Assembly: GCF_003581615.1 (NCBI RefSeq)
Contig: NZ_QXFH01000077.1
Location: 504,070-568,069 of the forward strand
DNA from: Flagellimonas lutimaris
Lineage (GTDB): Bacteria; Bacteroidota; Bacteroidia; Flavobacteriales; Flavobacteriaceae
DNA length: 64,000 bases
Reading direction: 5' to 3'
In this document: piece by piece, positions 35,261 through 43,929 of the stretch
Position numbering within the stretch: position 1 is the first letter of the stretch
Layout of the letters: every line of letters begins with the position of its first letter
Translations under genes and position numbers: made by a program
Notes under the pieces: generated by a model
What the model saw: the letters and a program-made list of their open reading frames with translations, nothing else
The model's database searches: none
Told to the model about the DNA's origin: nothing

Positions 35261-36460
35261 TTAAAAAATAAGAAAGTTAATATCGTTATAGTTTAGCCCA
35301 AACCAATCGCCAACGGATTTGTTGGTCAAAATACCATGGTACATATAAAGTCCATTGCGCAAGCCTTTATCAAACCGAAGTGAATGTTCCAAGCCGCCTT
35401 CTTCTCCAATTTTTAATAAATAAGGAGTAAAAATATTACTGATGGAAATGGATGATGTTCTAGGGTACCTAGATGGAATATTGGGAACTCCATAATGGAC
35501 AACTCCATATTTTTCAAAGGTTGGTTTTCGGTGTGTGGTTACCTCCGATGTTTCAAAACAGCCTCCCATATCAATACTCACATCAATGATCACAGCTCCT
35601 TTTTTCATGTTCTCTACCATGGAACTGGATACAACTACGGGTGAACGGTCCTTTCCTCGTGTTGCCCCAATGGCCACATCACAACGTTTTAGGGACTTTA
35701 ATAAATTCTTGGGCTGTACGGTCGATGTGTAAAGGGTTTGGTTCAGGTTTGTTTGGAGATCCCTTAATTTACTAATGGAATTATCAAAAACCTTGACATT
35801 AGCACCCAACCCAAGGGCTGACCGTGCAGCAAACTGGCCTACAGTACCAGCTCCAATAATCACAACTTCAACAGGGGGCACCCCGCTAATATTTCCAAAC
35901 ATCAATCCATTACCGGTATTGGGGTTGGACATAAGCTCGGAGGCAATCAAAATGGAGGAGATTCCGGCAATTTCACTTAGTGAGCGCACCGCTGGATAAT
36001 TACCATCTTCATCCCTAATGTATTCAAAGGCAATGGCCGTGAGCCTTTTTTTGGCCATGATTTCAAAATATTCCTTGTTCTGGGTCTTGATCTGCAATGC
36101 AGAAATTATAATGGTCTGCGGATTCAGTAAATCTATTTCCGAAAGGGTAGGGGGCTCTACTTTTAAAATTATAGGACAGGAAAATACTTTTTTGGTATCT
36201 CTTGTAATCTCAGCTCCAGCATTGGTATAATCAATATCGGAAAAATTTGCTCCTTCGCCTGCTCCAGACTCCAATAATACCCGGTGTCCGTTTGCTGTAA
36301 TGGCGTTAACGGCGTCTGGGGTAAGGCACACCCGTTTTTCTTGGTATTGATTCTCTTTTGGAATACCTATAAAGAGTTCTCCCTTTTGTTTGACAACCTC
36401 TAAAGTTTCTTCTTGCGGAAGTAATTGCTGTTTGCTAAATGGAGAGGAAGCTTGGCTCAT
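35261..36460 (-). CDS. ald: Alanine dehydrogenase
   Basis: The enzyme interconverts alanine and pyruvate with NAD. At 399 residues it is about 25 longer than usual because of an N-terminal extension (MSQASSPFSKQQLLPQEETLEVVK) before the conserved GIPKE. Catalytic and NAD motifs are present: RVCLTPDAV, KVEPPTLSEI with the catalytic Lys region, EYIRDEDGNYPAVRSLSEIAG, VVIIGAGTVGQFAA (Rossmann) and DVSIDMGGCFETS. The end shows HYGVPNIPSRYPRTSS. It starts a two-gene unit with the DUF4258-like gene. Confidence 0.92.
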   Translation of the reverse strand: MSQASSPFSKQQLLPQEETLEVVKQKGELFIGIPKENQYQEKRVCLTPDAVNAITANGHRVLLESGAGEGANFSDIDYTNAGAEITRDTKKVFSCPIILKVEPPTLSEIDLLNPQTIIISALQIKTQNKEYFEIMAKKRLTAIAFEYIRDEDGNYPAVRSLSEIAGISSILIASELMSNPNTGNGLMFGNISGVPPVEVVIIGAGTVGQFAARSALGLGANVKVFDNSISKLRDLQTNLNQTLYTSTVQPKNLLKSLKRCDVAIGATRGKDRSPVVVSSSMVENMKKGAVIIDVSIDMGGCFETSEVTTHRKPTFEKYGVVHYGVPNIPSRYPRTSSISISNIFTPYLLKIGEEGGLEHSLRFDKGLRNGLYMYHGILTNKSVGDWFGLNYNDINFLIF

Positions 36461-36504
36461 AAAAAGTAAATCTATTTACTATACCATAAGGTATTCGAGC
36501 AAAT

Positions 36505-37053
36505 TTACATTTTTTTTGAAGCAGTCTTCTTGCGTTGTTCCAATTTCTCGCGTTCCTTACGTAATTCTTCTTTTTCTTTTAGGATTTGAAGTTCTGTATC
36601 CATAGCCTCTAAGTCGATACCATGCACATGTTTATCAACCAATTTTACCCTTATAAAATACACTACGGGTATAACCACCATGGTTACGGCAATGACATAC
36701 AGGATTTCGTTTTCGTCGATTCGTTCACTATTGGAATAATTCAAGACCGTGTACAATTGGAAGCTGTACATAGCGATTGGAATCAATATGGCATGGTACC
36801 ACCAGTTTTTTGAAGTTACGAACCATATTACTAGTAGAAGTAAAGGGATTAATTTGTTCAAATAATAATAGAAAGCTAAGCTAACATCATCATCAAACCC
36901 ATTATCCGTAAACTCAATACCTAAAAAGGTCCAAGTCTTGGCTCCGACGGGCAAATATTTATAACCATAAAATAGTATTGGAGAAATAGCAATAAAAAGT
37001 GCTATCACTCCCTCGATTACAAACTTTTTCCTAATTCTAGTTTTGTCCTTCAT
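36505..37053 (-). CDS. Hypothetical membrane protein with C-terminal coiled coil
   Basis: The 182-residue protein has four hydrophobic stretches (about 12-30, 62-80, 84-103 and 117-137). It ends with a charged, Leu/Glu/Lys-rich segment that should form a cytoplasmic coiled coil (about 150-178, LQILKEKEELRKEREKLEQ). No family recognised. It lies between the ald unit and a small peptide gene, with a 44-bp gap to ald, all on the minus strand. Confidence 0.65.
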   Translation of the reverse strand: MKDKTRIRKKFVIEGVIALFIAISPILFYGYKYLPVGAKTWTFLGIEFTDNGFDDDVSLAFYYYLNKLIPLLLLVIWFVTSKNWWYHAILIPIAMYSFQLYTVLNYSNSERIDENEILYVIAVTMVVIPVVYFIRVKLVDKHVHGIDLEAMDTELQILKEKEELRKEREKLEQRKKTASKKM

Positions 37054-37089
37054 TGTTGTAGATAACTAGAAAAATGAAAGATTATTGTA

Positions 37090-37121
37090 AAAAAATAATC
37101 CCTTCTAAAAAAAAGGGATTA
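37090..37121 (-). terminator. Rho-independent terminator after the 44-aa peptide gene
   Basis: TAATCCCTT (37096-37104) pairs with AAGGGATTA (37113-37121), followed on the minus strand by a T-run (A-run 37089-37095). It lies 25 bp after the small gene's stop. Confidence 0.75.
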
Positions 37122-37145
37122 TCGTAACGGTTTGGAAAAAGATTA

Positions 37146-37280
37146 CTAAAGTTTCTTTAGCTGATCTTTTCTAATGCTAGTTGTTTGATCTTTGTCAATT
37201 TTAACAACGCTGGTCGAAACAGCAGTCATTGCCAAAAATGCAACAGCTAGCAACCCAAAAAAAACTTTCTTAGTGTTCAT
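37146..37280 (-). CDS. 44-aa exported or membrane peptide
   Basis: The frame starts MNTKKVFFGLLAVAFLAMTA and ends DQLKKL then TAG. Residues 6-20 form a signal-peptide-like hydrophobic core, AMTAVSTS offers a possible cleavage site, and the mature tail of about 20 residues is charged (KIDKDQTTSIRKDQ). A -7 box lies 42 bp upstream and a terminator 25 bp downstream, so it has the frame of an independent gene in the 402-bp gap 37054-37455. No family recognised. It could be a small secreted peptide or the leader of an unseen regulator. Confidence 0.6.
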   Translation of the reverse strand: MNTKKVFFGLLAVAFLAMTAVSTSVVKIDKDQTTSIRKDQLKKL

Positions 37281-37322
37281 CGTAAAAGAGTTTTTGGTTA
37301 ATAAATGAATTCATTCTCAGAA

Positions 37323-37330
37323 CAAATGTA
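37323..37330 (-). promoter_or_regulatory. -7 box of the 44-aa peptide gene
   Basis: On the minus strand TACATTTG (37330-37323) matches TAnnTTTG, about 42 bp before the ATG at 37280. No clear -33 element. Confidence 0.4.
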
Positions 37331-37455
37331 GGAAAATATTTCAACCTACCATGCCTTTTATCGATAAAATTGGTTTTTTAACGCAAAAAACTTACAGTTT
37401 ATCGAAATCGGCTTGCTCTGCGCAATAATATGTCTGAAGATAGAGCGATTGTGTT

Positions 37456-37872
37456 TTAAGAAACATTTAACTCGATTGAACGAGTGCTTTCCTCGATAAA
37501 GTGCAAGAATACCCCCACAGCATCTTCAGGCAAAAGAGATGAAATTTTTTCTGGCCATTCTATAAATAGCCATGCATCAGAATTCAAATAATCTTCAAAA
37601 CCCATATCCAAAGCCTCCATTTCATCATTTAGTCTATAAAAATCAAAATGATAGGCGAGGGGATTGTTATTTTCATCCGAATATTCATTTACCAAACCAA
37701 AAGTTGGACTGTTTGCCTCATCTACAGCACCAAGTTCTTTTACTAAAGCTTTAACCAAAGTGGTTTTACCGACGCCCATATCACCATATAAACAAAGGAC
37801 TTTGTTGGGTGAATTCCTGATTACTTCTTTGGCTACATCTTGAATTTGGCTTAATTGAAAGTTTCGTTTCAA
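37456..37872 (-). CDS. tsaE: tRNA threonylcarbamoyladenosine biosynthesis ATPase
   Basis: TsaE is the ATPase that resets the TsaBD complex making t6A37 in ANN-decoding tRNAs. The P-loop GDMGVGKTT lies at about 30-38, with SPTFGLVNEY (about 54-63) and the catalytic HFDFYRL (about 75-81). The typical LDMGFEDYL and LFIEWPEKIS segments follow. The length of 138 residues is normal. It lies 7 bp downstream of porX on the same strand, so the two are co-transcribed. Confidence 0.92.
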   Translation of the reverse strand: MKRNFQLSQIQDVAKEVIRNSPNKVLCLYGDMGVGKTTLVKALVKELGAVDEANSPTFGLVNEYSDENNNPLAYHFDFYRLNDEMEALDMGFEDYLNSDAWLFIEWPEKISSLLPEDAVGVFLHFIEESTRSIELNVS

Positions 37873-37879
37873 AATAAAT

Positions 37880-39424
37880 TTATTTAGGGTCCAAAACTAC
37901 AAAAGGAACAACCATTTCTTCCAATGAAACACCGCCATGTTGATATGTGTTCCTATAATAACTTACATAGTAGTTGTAGTTGTTTGGGTAAGCAAAAAAG
38001 AGGTCGTTCTTGGCAAAAATGTAGCTGCTACTCAGATTAATGTTTGGCAAGTGAATTTCTTGCGGATTTTTAGTGGCCAATACATCTTTATCTTGATAAG
38101 TAAGGCTTCTACCAGTCTTATAACGAAGATTTAAGCTGGTTTCGCGGTCACCAATCACTTTTGAGGGTTGTTTTACATTGATGGTACCATGATCCGTGGT
38201 CAAAATCAATTTCATGCCAAGCTCTTGCGCTTGCTGGATAATTTCCAACAAGGGTGAATTTTTAAACCAACTTAGTGTAAGTGAACGATAGGCCTTGTCA
38301 TTGGAAGCGAGTTCCTTTACTACCTCCATTTCTGTTTTTGAATGGGAAAGCATATCTACAAAATTGTAGACAACCACGGTGAGGTCGTTATCTTTTTGTG
38401 ATCTGAAGTTTTGTGCCAGTTGCTTCCCTTGTTTTAGATTACTTATTTTATGGTATTCCCAATTGAGGTTAAGCCCCAATCGTTTCAACTGTTCTCCTAA
38501 AAACTCGGATTCAAAAAGGTTTTTCCCGCCTTCATCCGTATCGTTTTTCCACCAATCCGGATACCGTTTCTCCATTTCGGAAGGCATCAAGCCAGAAAAC
38601 AGGGCATTACGGGCATATTGCGTTGCTGTTGGGAGTATGCTGAAATATGCACACTCCTGTTTCTTTTTAAAATGAACCGATAAAGTTTTTTCGAATGCCA
38701 ACCATTGATCATATCTTAAATTATCAATCACAACCAATAGGGTTTTGTTACCTTCCAACTCAGGTTGAATCTTACTCTTAAATAGGGTGTGCGACATTAC
38801 TGGAGCATCGCCGTCATGGAACCAAGTCTTGTAGTTTTTATCCACAAACTTTCCGAACTGGGAATTGGCCTCCACCTTTTGAGATTCCAGTATTTCGAAC
38901 ATACCGGAATCTTCGATTTGCTCCAATTCCAACTCCCAGTAAATCAGTTTTTTGTAGAGTTCAACCCACTCTTCGCAGGTATTTACCATAGAAAGGTCCA
39001 TGGCTATTTTCCTGAATTCCTGTTGATAATTGGCCGTGGTTTTTTCTGATACTAAGCGAGAATTGTCCAAACTCTTTTTTAAGGATAAAAGAATTTGATT
39101 CGGGTTTACAGGTTTTATGAGATAGTCTGCGATTTTGGAGCCGATTGCTTCATCCATAATGTATTCTTCTTCACTTTTGGTAATCATTACCACAGGAATG
39201 GAACCGTCATATTTCTTTATTTCAGTTAGTGTCTCCAAGCCGGAAAGGCCAGGCATATTTTCATCCAAAAAAACAATATCAAAAAAAGCTTCTTTGATTT
39301 CTTCAATGGCATCTTGGCCACTCTGGCTCGTGATTACTTTATAGCCTTTACTTTCCAGAAATAATATGTGAGGTTTTAAAAGGTCTATCTCATCATCGAC
39401 CCAAAGAATTGTTATCTTGTTCAT
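37880..39424 (-). CDS. porX: PorX response regulator with PglZ phosphatase domain
   Basis: The start is set at the ATG at 39424 because the receiver domain then begins normally (MNKITILWVDDEID); an upstream frame extension runs into the divergent promoter. The receiver has Asp10-Asp11, phospho-acceptor Asp54, Thr82 and Lys104. The C-terminal half is a PglZ/alkaline-phosphatase-type domain with VVIDNLRYDQW (Asp234 region) and LTTDHGTINV. The 514-residue layout is that of PorX, which with the sensor kinase PorY controls type IX secretion in Bacteroidota. porY is not adjacent, as is usual. tsaE follows 7 bp downstream. Confidence 0.92.
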   Translation of the reverse strand: MNKITILWVDDEIDLLKPHILFLESKGYKVITSQSGQDAIEEIKEAFFDIVFLDENMPGLSGLETLTEIKKYDGSIPVVMITKSEEEYIMDEAIGSKIADYLIKPVNPNQILLSLKKSLDNSRLVSEKTTANYQQEFRKIAMDLSMVNTCEEWVELYKKLIYWELELEQIEDSGMFEILESQKVEANSQFGKFVDKNYKTWFHDGDAPVMSHTLFKSKIQPELEGNKTLLVVIDNLRYDQWLAFEKTLSVHFKKKQECAYFSILPTATQYARNALFSGLMPSEMEKRYPDWWKNDTDEGGKNLFESEFLGEQLKRLGLNLNWEYHKISNLKQGKQLAQNFRSQKDNDLTVVVYNFVDMLSHSKTEMEVVKELASNDKAYRSLTLSWFKNSPLLEIIQQAQELGMKLILTTDHGTINVKQPSKVIGDRETSLNLRYKTGRSLTYQDKDVLATKNPQEIHLPNINLSSSYIFAKNDLFFAYPNNYNYYVSYYRNTYQHGGVSLEEMVVPFVVLDPK

Positions 39425-39432
39425 ATAGTAGT

Positions 39433-39440
39433 TATCTTTG
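39433..39440 (+). promoter_or_regulatory. -7 box of the HD-domain gene
   Basis: TATCTTTG matches TAnnTTTG in the 37-bp gap between porX (ATG at 39424, minus) and the HD gene. It overlaps the upstream TTG at 39438, which therefore cannot be the translation start if this promoter is used; the TTG at 39462 is 21 bp downstream. Confidence 0.4.
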
Positions 39441-39461
39441 TGGGAATTAAAACAAAAACTC

Positions 39462-40685
39462 TTGGTAAAAACCAATAAGCTTAATGTTTTCAACGATCCA
39501 ATTTACGGTTTTATTGGAACTCCCAACGAACTAATTTTTAGTCTGATCTCGCACCCTTACTTTCAAAGGTTGAGGCGGATATCCCAAATGGGGCTTTCCT
39601 ATTTAGTGTATCCAGGGGCGCACCATACTCGATTCCATCATGCACTTGGTAGCATGCATTTAATGACCAAGGCCATTCAGGTTTTAAAATTAAAAAATGT
39701 AGAAATTACCGAAGAGGAGGAGAAAGGTTTATTGTGTGCCATTTTGCTTCACGATATAGGCCACGGGCCGTTTTCCCATGCCTTGGAAGGTTTTGTAGCC
39801 AAAGAAATTAGTCATGAGCAGATTTCCCTCCGTTTTATGATGGAGTTGAACAAAGAATTCGAAGGGCAGCTGGATACTGCCATTGCCGTTTTTCAAGGAG
39901 ATTACCCTAAACCTTTTTTAAATCAACTGGTCTCCAGCCAGTTGGATATGGACCGCTTGGACTACCTTAAAAGAGATAGTTTTTACTCTGGCGTTACCGA
40001 AGGAAACATCAATTCTGAAAGACTTATCTCTATGCTGAATGTAGTAGAAGGTAATTTAGTGGTAGAGGAGAAGGCGATTTATGCGGTAGAAAAGTTTTTG
40101 ATGGCCCGTAGATTTATGTATTGGCAAGTGTATTTGCATAAAACAGGATTGGTGGCCGAGCAGTTATTGATTAGGATTATGCAACGTGCGAGACTGCTCT
40201 TAAGTCAGGGCGAAGAATTAAATGGAAGTCAACCCTTATTATTTTTTCTGAAGAACAACGGAACTTTATCATTTAATGCCGACGTTTTAAAAACTTTTGC
40301 CGAACTTGACGATATTGATGTTCTTGGCGCCTTGAAAAGTTGGCAATTCCATAATGATTTTGTGCTTTCCAAATTGTGCAAAATGTTACTGGACAGAAGA
40401 CTTTTGCACGTAAAGGTTAAAAAGAGCCCCATAACTCCAGAAAAAATCAAAGAGAAGATAGATTGGATCATCAAAAAGCATGACCTTTCGGTTGAGGAAG
40501 CTTCCAATTTTGTTTTTCAGGGAGAAATATCCAACAAGGCTTACAGTAAAGATGAAGCCATTCAAATTTTAAAGAAGAACGGAAAAATTTCAGATGTTTT
40601 AAAGGAGTCGGACCAGCTTAGCCTAAAAGCGCTGGCGAAAACCGTTACCAAATATTATAGCTGCTATCCAAAGAAAGCCGTTTAA
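39462..40685 (+). CDS. HD-domain phosphohydrolase (dNTPase-like)
   Basis: The HD metal motif is complete: HTRFHHALG (His pair near residue 50), LLHDIGHGPFSHALE (about 92-106) and, after SSQLDMDRLDYLKRDSFY, the final Asp. This matches the SpoT/dGTPase-like HD proteins conserved in Bacteroidota. No ATG is available before the conserved start, so TTG at 39462 (giving MVKTNKLNVFNDPIYGFIG) is preferred; an in-frame TTG at 39438 lies inside the promoter box. The 407-residue product may hydrolyse a nucleotide; the substrate is not known. lpxD follows after 23 bp with its own promoter. Confidence 0.82.
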   Translation: MVKTNKLNVFNDPIYGFIGTPNELIFSLISHPYFQRLRRISQMGLSYLVYPGAHHTRFHHALGSMHLMTKAIQVLKLKNVEITEEEEKGLLCAILLHDIGHGPFSHALEGFVAKEISHEQISLRFMMELNKEFEGQLDTAIAVFQGDYPKPFLNQLVSSQLDMDRLDYLKRDSFYSGVTEGNINSERLISMLNVVEGNLVVEEKAIYAVEKFLMARRFMYWQVYLHKTGLVAEQLLIRIMQRARLLLSQGEELNGSQPLLFFLKNNGTLSFNADVLKTFAELDDIDVLGALKSWQFHNDFVLSKLCKMLLDRRLLHVKVKKSPITPEKIKEKIDWIIKKHDLSVEEASNFVFQGEISNKAYSKDEAIQILKKNGKISDVLKESDQLSLKALAKTVTKYYSCYPKKAV

Positions 40686-40695
40686 CAAATTTTGT

Positions 40696-40703
40696 TACTT
40701 TTG
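40696..40703 (+). promoter_or_regulatory. -7 box of lpxD and the lipid A operon
   Basis: TACTTTTG matches TAnnTTTG and ends only 5 bp before the lpxD ATG at 40709. Transcription would begin within a few bases of the ATG, so the mRNA should be leaderless or nearly so. Confidence 0.45.
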
Positions 40704-40708
40704 CACCA

Positions 40709-41734
40709 ATGAAATTTACAGCTACCCAAATTGCCGGAATCTTAGAAGGGGAAGTTGAGGGGAATCCTCAAATTGCTGTCCATAAACTATCTAAGATAGA
40801 GGAAGGCGAAAAAGGGTCGTTGACCTTTCTTGCCAATCCAAAATATACATCCTACATATACTCTACAAAAGCATCCATTACCATAGTTAATAAGGATTTT
40901 GTTCCAGAACAATCAATTTCCACTACCTTGATCAAGGTAGATGATGCTTATAAATCGTTTTCCAAATTATTGGAATATTACAATCAGGTAAAAAACAACA
41001 AGGTAGGTATTGAAAGTCCTTGCTATGTTTCTGAAAGCGCCAACTATGGAGAAGATTTTTACCTTGGTGCTTTTGCCTATTTGGGAAACAATGTGACCAT
41101 TGGTAACAATGTGAAAGTTTATCCGAATGCATACGTGGGAGATAATGTAACCATAGGGGATAATGTAGTTGTATTTGCAGGGGCCAAAATCTATTCCGAA
41201 ACTATTATAGGAAACAACTGTGTTATTCACGGAGGAGCTATTATTGGGGCAGACGGATTTGGTTTTACACCAAATTCTAATGGGGAATACAGTAAAGTAC
41301 CCCAGACTGGTAATGTTATTATTGAAGATAATGTGGATATTGGTGCCGGTACAACCATAGACCGTGCCACCTTAGGTTCCACCATATTGAGAAAAGGAGT
41401 GAAGTTGGATAATCAAATCCAAATAGCACACAATGTTGAAATTGGCGAACATACTGCAATTGCTGCCCAAACCGGTGTTGCTGGATCCACTAAAATTGGA
41501 AAAAATTGTTTGATTGGTGGTCAAGTGGGTATCGTAGGACACATCACTATTGGTGATAGGGTTCGTATTCAAGCCCAATCGGGTATCGGAAGAAATGTAA
41601 AAGATGATGAAGTGCTACAAGGTTCACCGGCATTGAACTATGGGGACTTCAACAAATCATATGTACACTTTAAGAATTTGCCAAAATTGGCAAATCAAAT
41701 CTCCAACATAGAAAAAAAAGTTGAAGGTGAGTAA
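40709..41734 (+). CDS. lpxD: UDP-3-O-(3-hydroxyacyl)glucosamine N-acyltransferase
   Basis: LpxD adds the second 3-hydroxyacyl chain (on N-2) in lipid A synthesis. The 341-residue protein has the uridine-binding N-terminal domain (about 1-100) and a left-handed beta-helix of hexapeptide repeats (VTIGNNV, VTIGDNV, and so on). The catalytic His is in IQIAHNVEIGEH (about residue 240). The C-terminal helix (KNLPKLANQISNIEKKVE) completes the usual length. It heads a run with lpxC-fabZ, lpxA and a second LpxD-like gene; it overlaps the start of lpxC-fabZ by a few bases. Confidence 0.93.
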   Translation: MKFTATQIAGILEGEVEGNPQIAVHKLSKIEEGEKGSLTFLANPKYTSYIYSTKASITIVNKDFVPEQSISTTLIKVDDAYKSFSKLLEYYNQVKNNKVGIESPCYVSESANYGEDFYLGAFAYLGNNVTIGNNVKVYPNAYVGDNVTIGDNVVVFAGAKIYSETIIGNNCVIHGGAIIGADGFGFTPNSNGEYSKVPQTGNVIIEDNVDIGAGTTIDRATLGSTILRKGVKLDNQIQIAHNVEIGEHTAIAAQTGVAGSTKIGKNCLIGGQVGIVGHITIGDRVRIQAQSGIGRNVKDDEVLQGSPALNYGDFNKSYVHFKNLPKLANQISNIEKKVEGE

Positions 41735-43139
41735 AACAAGTAACAAACAACGCACTATAGCGAAAAAAGTAACGCTACAAGGTGTAGGACTGCATACAGG
41801 GGAAAATGTAACCATGAGTTTTCTGCCCGCTGATGAAAACCACGGTTTTGCGTTTAAGAGAATAGATTTAGAGGGAGAACCCATAATTGAGGCAGATGCC
41901 AATTATGTGGTGAATACCCAACGTGGTACCAATTTGGAAAAAAACGGAGTCAAAATTCATACTTCGGAGCATGTACTTGCTGCCTTGGTTGGATTGGATA
42001 TCGACAACGTTTTAATTGAATTGGATGCTCCGGAACCTCCTATTATGGATGGTTCTTCCAAGTTTTTTGTCGAAGCTTTGGAAGAAGCGGGTATTGTTGA
42101 GCAGGAGCAAGAACGTGAAGAATATGTGGTAAAAGATGTTGTTTCCTATAAAGATGAAACCACAGGAAGTGAGATTACCATTATTCCTGCGGATGAATAC
42201 CAAGTGACCACTATGGTGGATTTTGGAACCAAAGTTTTGGGCACACAGAATGCCACTTTGGAAAAAATGTCCGATTTTAAAGAACAGATTTCCGATTCAC
42301 GTACATTCAGTTTTCTTCATGAACTTGAAATGTTGTTGGAAAATGGACTGATCAAGGGCGGAGACCTCAATAATGCCATTGTATATGTGGACAAGGAAAT
42401 ATCGGAATCCACAATGAAAAAATTGGAAAAGGCCTTCAATAAAGAGAAGCTTTCCGTAAAGCCCAATGGTATTTTAGATAACCTTACCTTGCATCATCCC
42501 AATGAAGCTGCCAGGCACAAGTTGCTGGATGTAATCGGAGATTTGGCTTTGGCCGGAACCCGAATCCGAGGAAAGGTGATTGCGAACAAGCCTGGACATT
42601 TTGTTAATACCCAATTCGCTAAAAAATTGTCCAAAATCATCAAAATAGAAAAAAGGAACAAAGTTCCCAGCTATGATTTGAACCAAGAGCCATTAATGGA
42701 CGTCAATGAAATCATGGCCAGATTACCACACCGTCCTCCATTTTTATTGGTAGATAAAATTCTTGAACTTTCCGACACCCATGTTGTAGGGGTCAAAAAC
42801 GTGACCATGAACGAACCATTTTTCGTGGGTCACTTTCCAGGGGCACCTGTAATGCCCGGAGTTTTACAGGTAGAAGCAATGGCCCAGACAGGAGGAATAC
42901 TTGTTTTGAGTACTGTTCCCGATCCAGAAAACTACCTGACTTTCTTTATGAAGATTGATAAAGTAAAGTTCAAACAACAAGTAGTTCCTGGGGATACTTT
43001 AATATTTAAATGCGATTTGATTTCACCCATACGGAGGGGAATATGCCACATGCAAGCTTATGCATACGCCAATGGAAAATTGGTTTCCGAAGCTGAGCTT
43101 ATGGCACAGATCGTAAAAACAAAAAATACAGATTCGTAG
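41727..43139 (+). CDS. lpxC-fabZ: Bifunctional UDP-3-O-acyl-GlcNAc deacetylase/3-hydroxyacyl-ACP dehydratase
   Basis: Residues about 1-310 are LpxC, the committed zinc deacetylase of lipid A synthesis: KIHTSEHVLAAL holds the first Zn His, TLHHPNEAARHKLLDVIGDLAL the remaining His and Asp ligands and the catalytic His. Residues about 325-470 are FabZ, with LPHRPPFLLVDKILE and the active-site HFPGAPVMPGVLQVEAMAQ (His and Glu). The fusion is characteristic of Bacteroidota. No ATG start exists: GTG at 41727 or TTG at 41721 are the options, both inside the end of lpxD, so translation is coupled. Confidence 0.93.
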   Translation: MSKTSNKQRTIAKKVTLQGVGLHTGENVTMSFLPADENHGFAFKRIDLEGEPIIEADANYVVNTQRGTNLEKNGVKIHTSEHVLAALVGLDIDNVLIELDAPEPPIMDGSSKFFVEALEEAGIVEQEQEREEYVVKDVVSYKDETTGSEITIIPADEYQVTTMVDFGTKVLGTQNATLEKMSDFKEQISDSRTFSFLHELEMLLENGLIKGGDLNNAIVYVDKEISESTMKKLEKAFNKEKLSVKPNGILDNLTLHHPNEAARHKLLDVIGDLALAGTRIRGKVIANKPGHFVNTQFAKKLSKIIKIEKRNKVPSYDLNQEPLMDVNEIMARLPHRPPFLLVDKILELSDTHVVGVKNVTMNEPFFVGHFPGAPVMPGVLQVEAMAQTGGILVLSTVPDPENYLTFFMKIDKVKFKQQVVPGDTLIFKCDLISPIRRGICHMQAYAYANGKLVSEAELMAQIVKTKNTDS

Positions 43140-43925
43140 ATGAACCAACCATTAGCATATGTACATCCAGGGGCCAAAATTGCCAAAAATGTGGTAATTG
43201 AACCCTTTACTACTATACACAATAATGTAACTATTGGAGAAGGGACTTGGATTGGTTCCAATGTTACCATTATGGAAGGAGCCCGAATCGGAAAAAACTG
43301 CAGCATTTTCCCGGGGGCTGTAATTTCTGCAATGCCTCAGGACCTTAAGTACCAAGGAGAAGATACAACGGTAGAAATTGGAGATAATACAACGATTCGA
43401 GAATGTGCAACTATAAATAAAGGTACTTCTGACAGAATGAAAACAGTTATTGGGAACAATTGTTTGATTATGGCCTATTGTCATGTTGCACACGATTGTT
43501 TTGTAGGTGATGGCTGTATTTTCAGTAATAATTCCACATTAGCGGGACATGTGACCATTGGGCAGAATGTTGTTTTGGCCGGAATGGTTGCTGTACATCA
43601 GTTTGTATCTATTGGAAACCACGCTTTTGTAACAGGTGGTTCCTTGGTTCGTAAAGATGTACCTCCATATGTAAAAGCAGCAAGAGAACCTTTATCATAC
43701 GTTGGAATCAATTCCATTGGATTGCGTAGAAGAGGATTTGATTCCGATAAAATCAGGGAGATTCAAAACATCTACCGTTTACTGTATCAAAGAAATTATA
43801 ACAATTCTCAAGCGGCATCCATCATAGAAGCTGAAATGGAAGCAACCCCGGAAAGGGATGAAATTCTCCAGTTCATTAGGGATTCGCAACGTGGAATTAT
43901 GAAAGGATATTTCAGTTCAAACTAA
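43140..43925 (+). CDS. lpxA: UDP-GlcNAc O-acyltransferase
   Basis: LpxA makes the first acyl transfer in lipid A synthesis. The 261-residue protein has an N-terminal hexapeptide beta-helix, the catalytic histidine segment CHVAHDCFVGDGCIF (about 118-132), and HQFVSIGNHAFVTGGS. The C-terminal helical domain (about 190-261, GLRRRGFDSDKIREIQNIYRLL) is standard. Its ATG follows the lpxC-fabZ stop directly with no gap. The chain length preference is not readable by eye. Confidence 0.95.
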   Translation: MNQPLAYVHPGAKIAKNVVIEPFTTIHNNVTIGEGTWIGSNVTIMEGARIGKNCSIFPGAVISAMPQDLKYQGEDTTVEIGDNTTIRECATINKGTSDRMKTVIGNNCLIMAYCHVAHDCFVGDGCIFSNNSTLAGHVTIGQNVVLAGMVAVHQFVSIGNHAFVTGGSLVRKDVPPYVKAAREPLSYVGINSIGLRRRGFDSDKIREIQNIYRLLYQRNYNNSQAASIIEAEMEATPERDEILQFIRDSQRGIMKGYFSSN

Positions 43926-43929
43926 ATTT

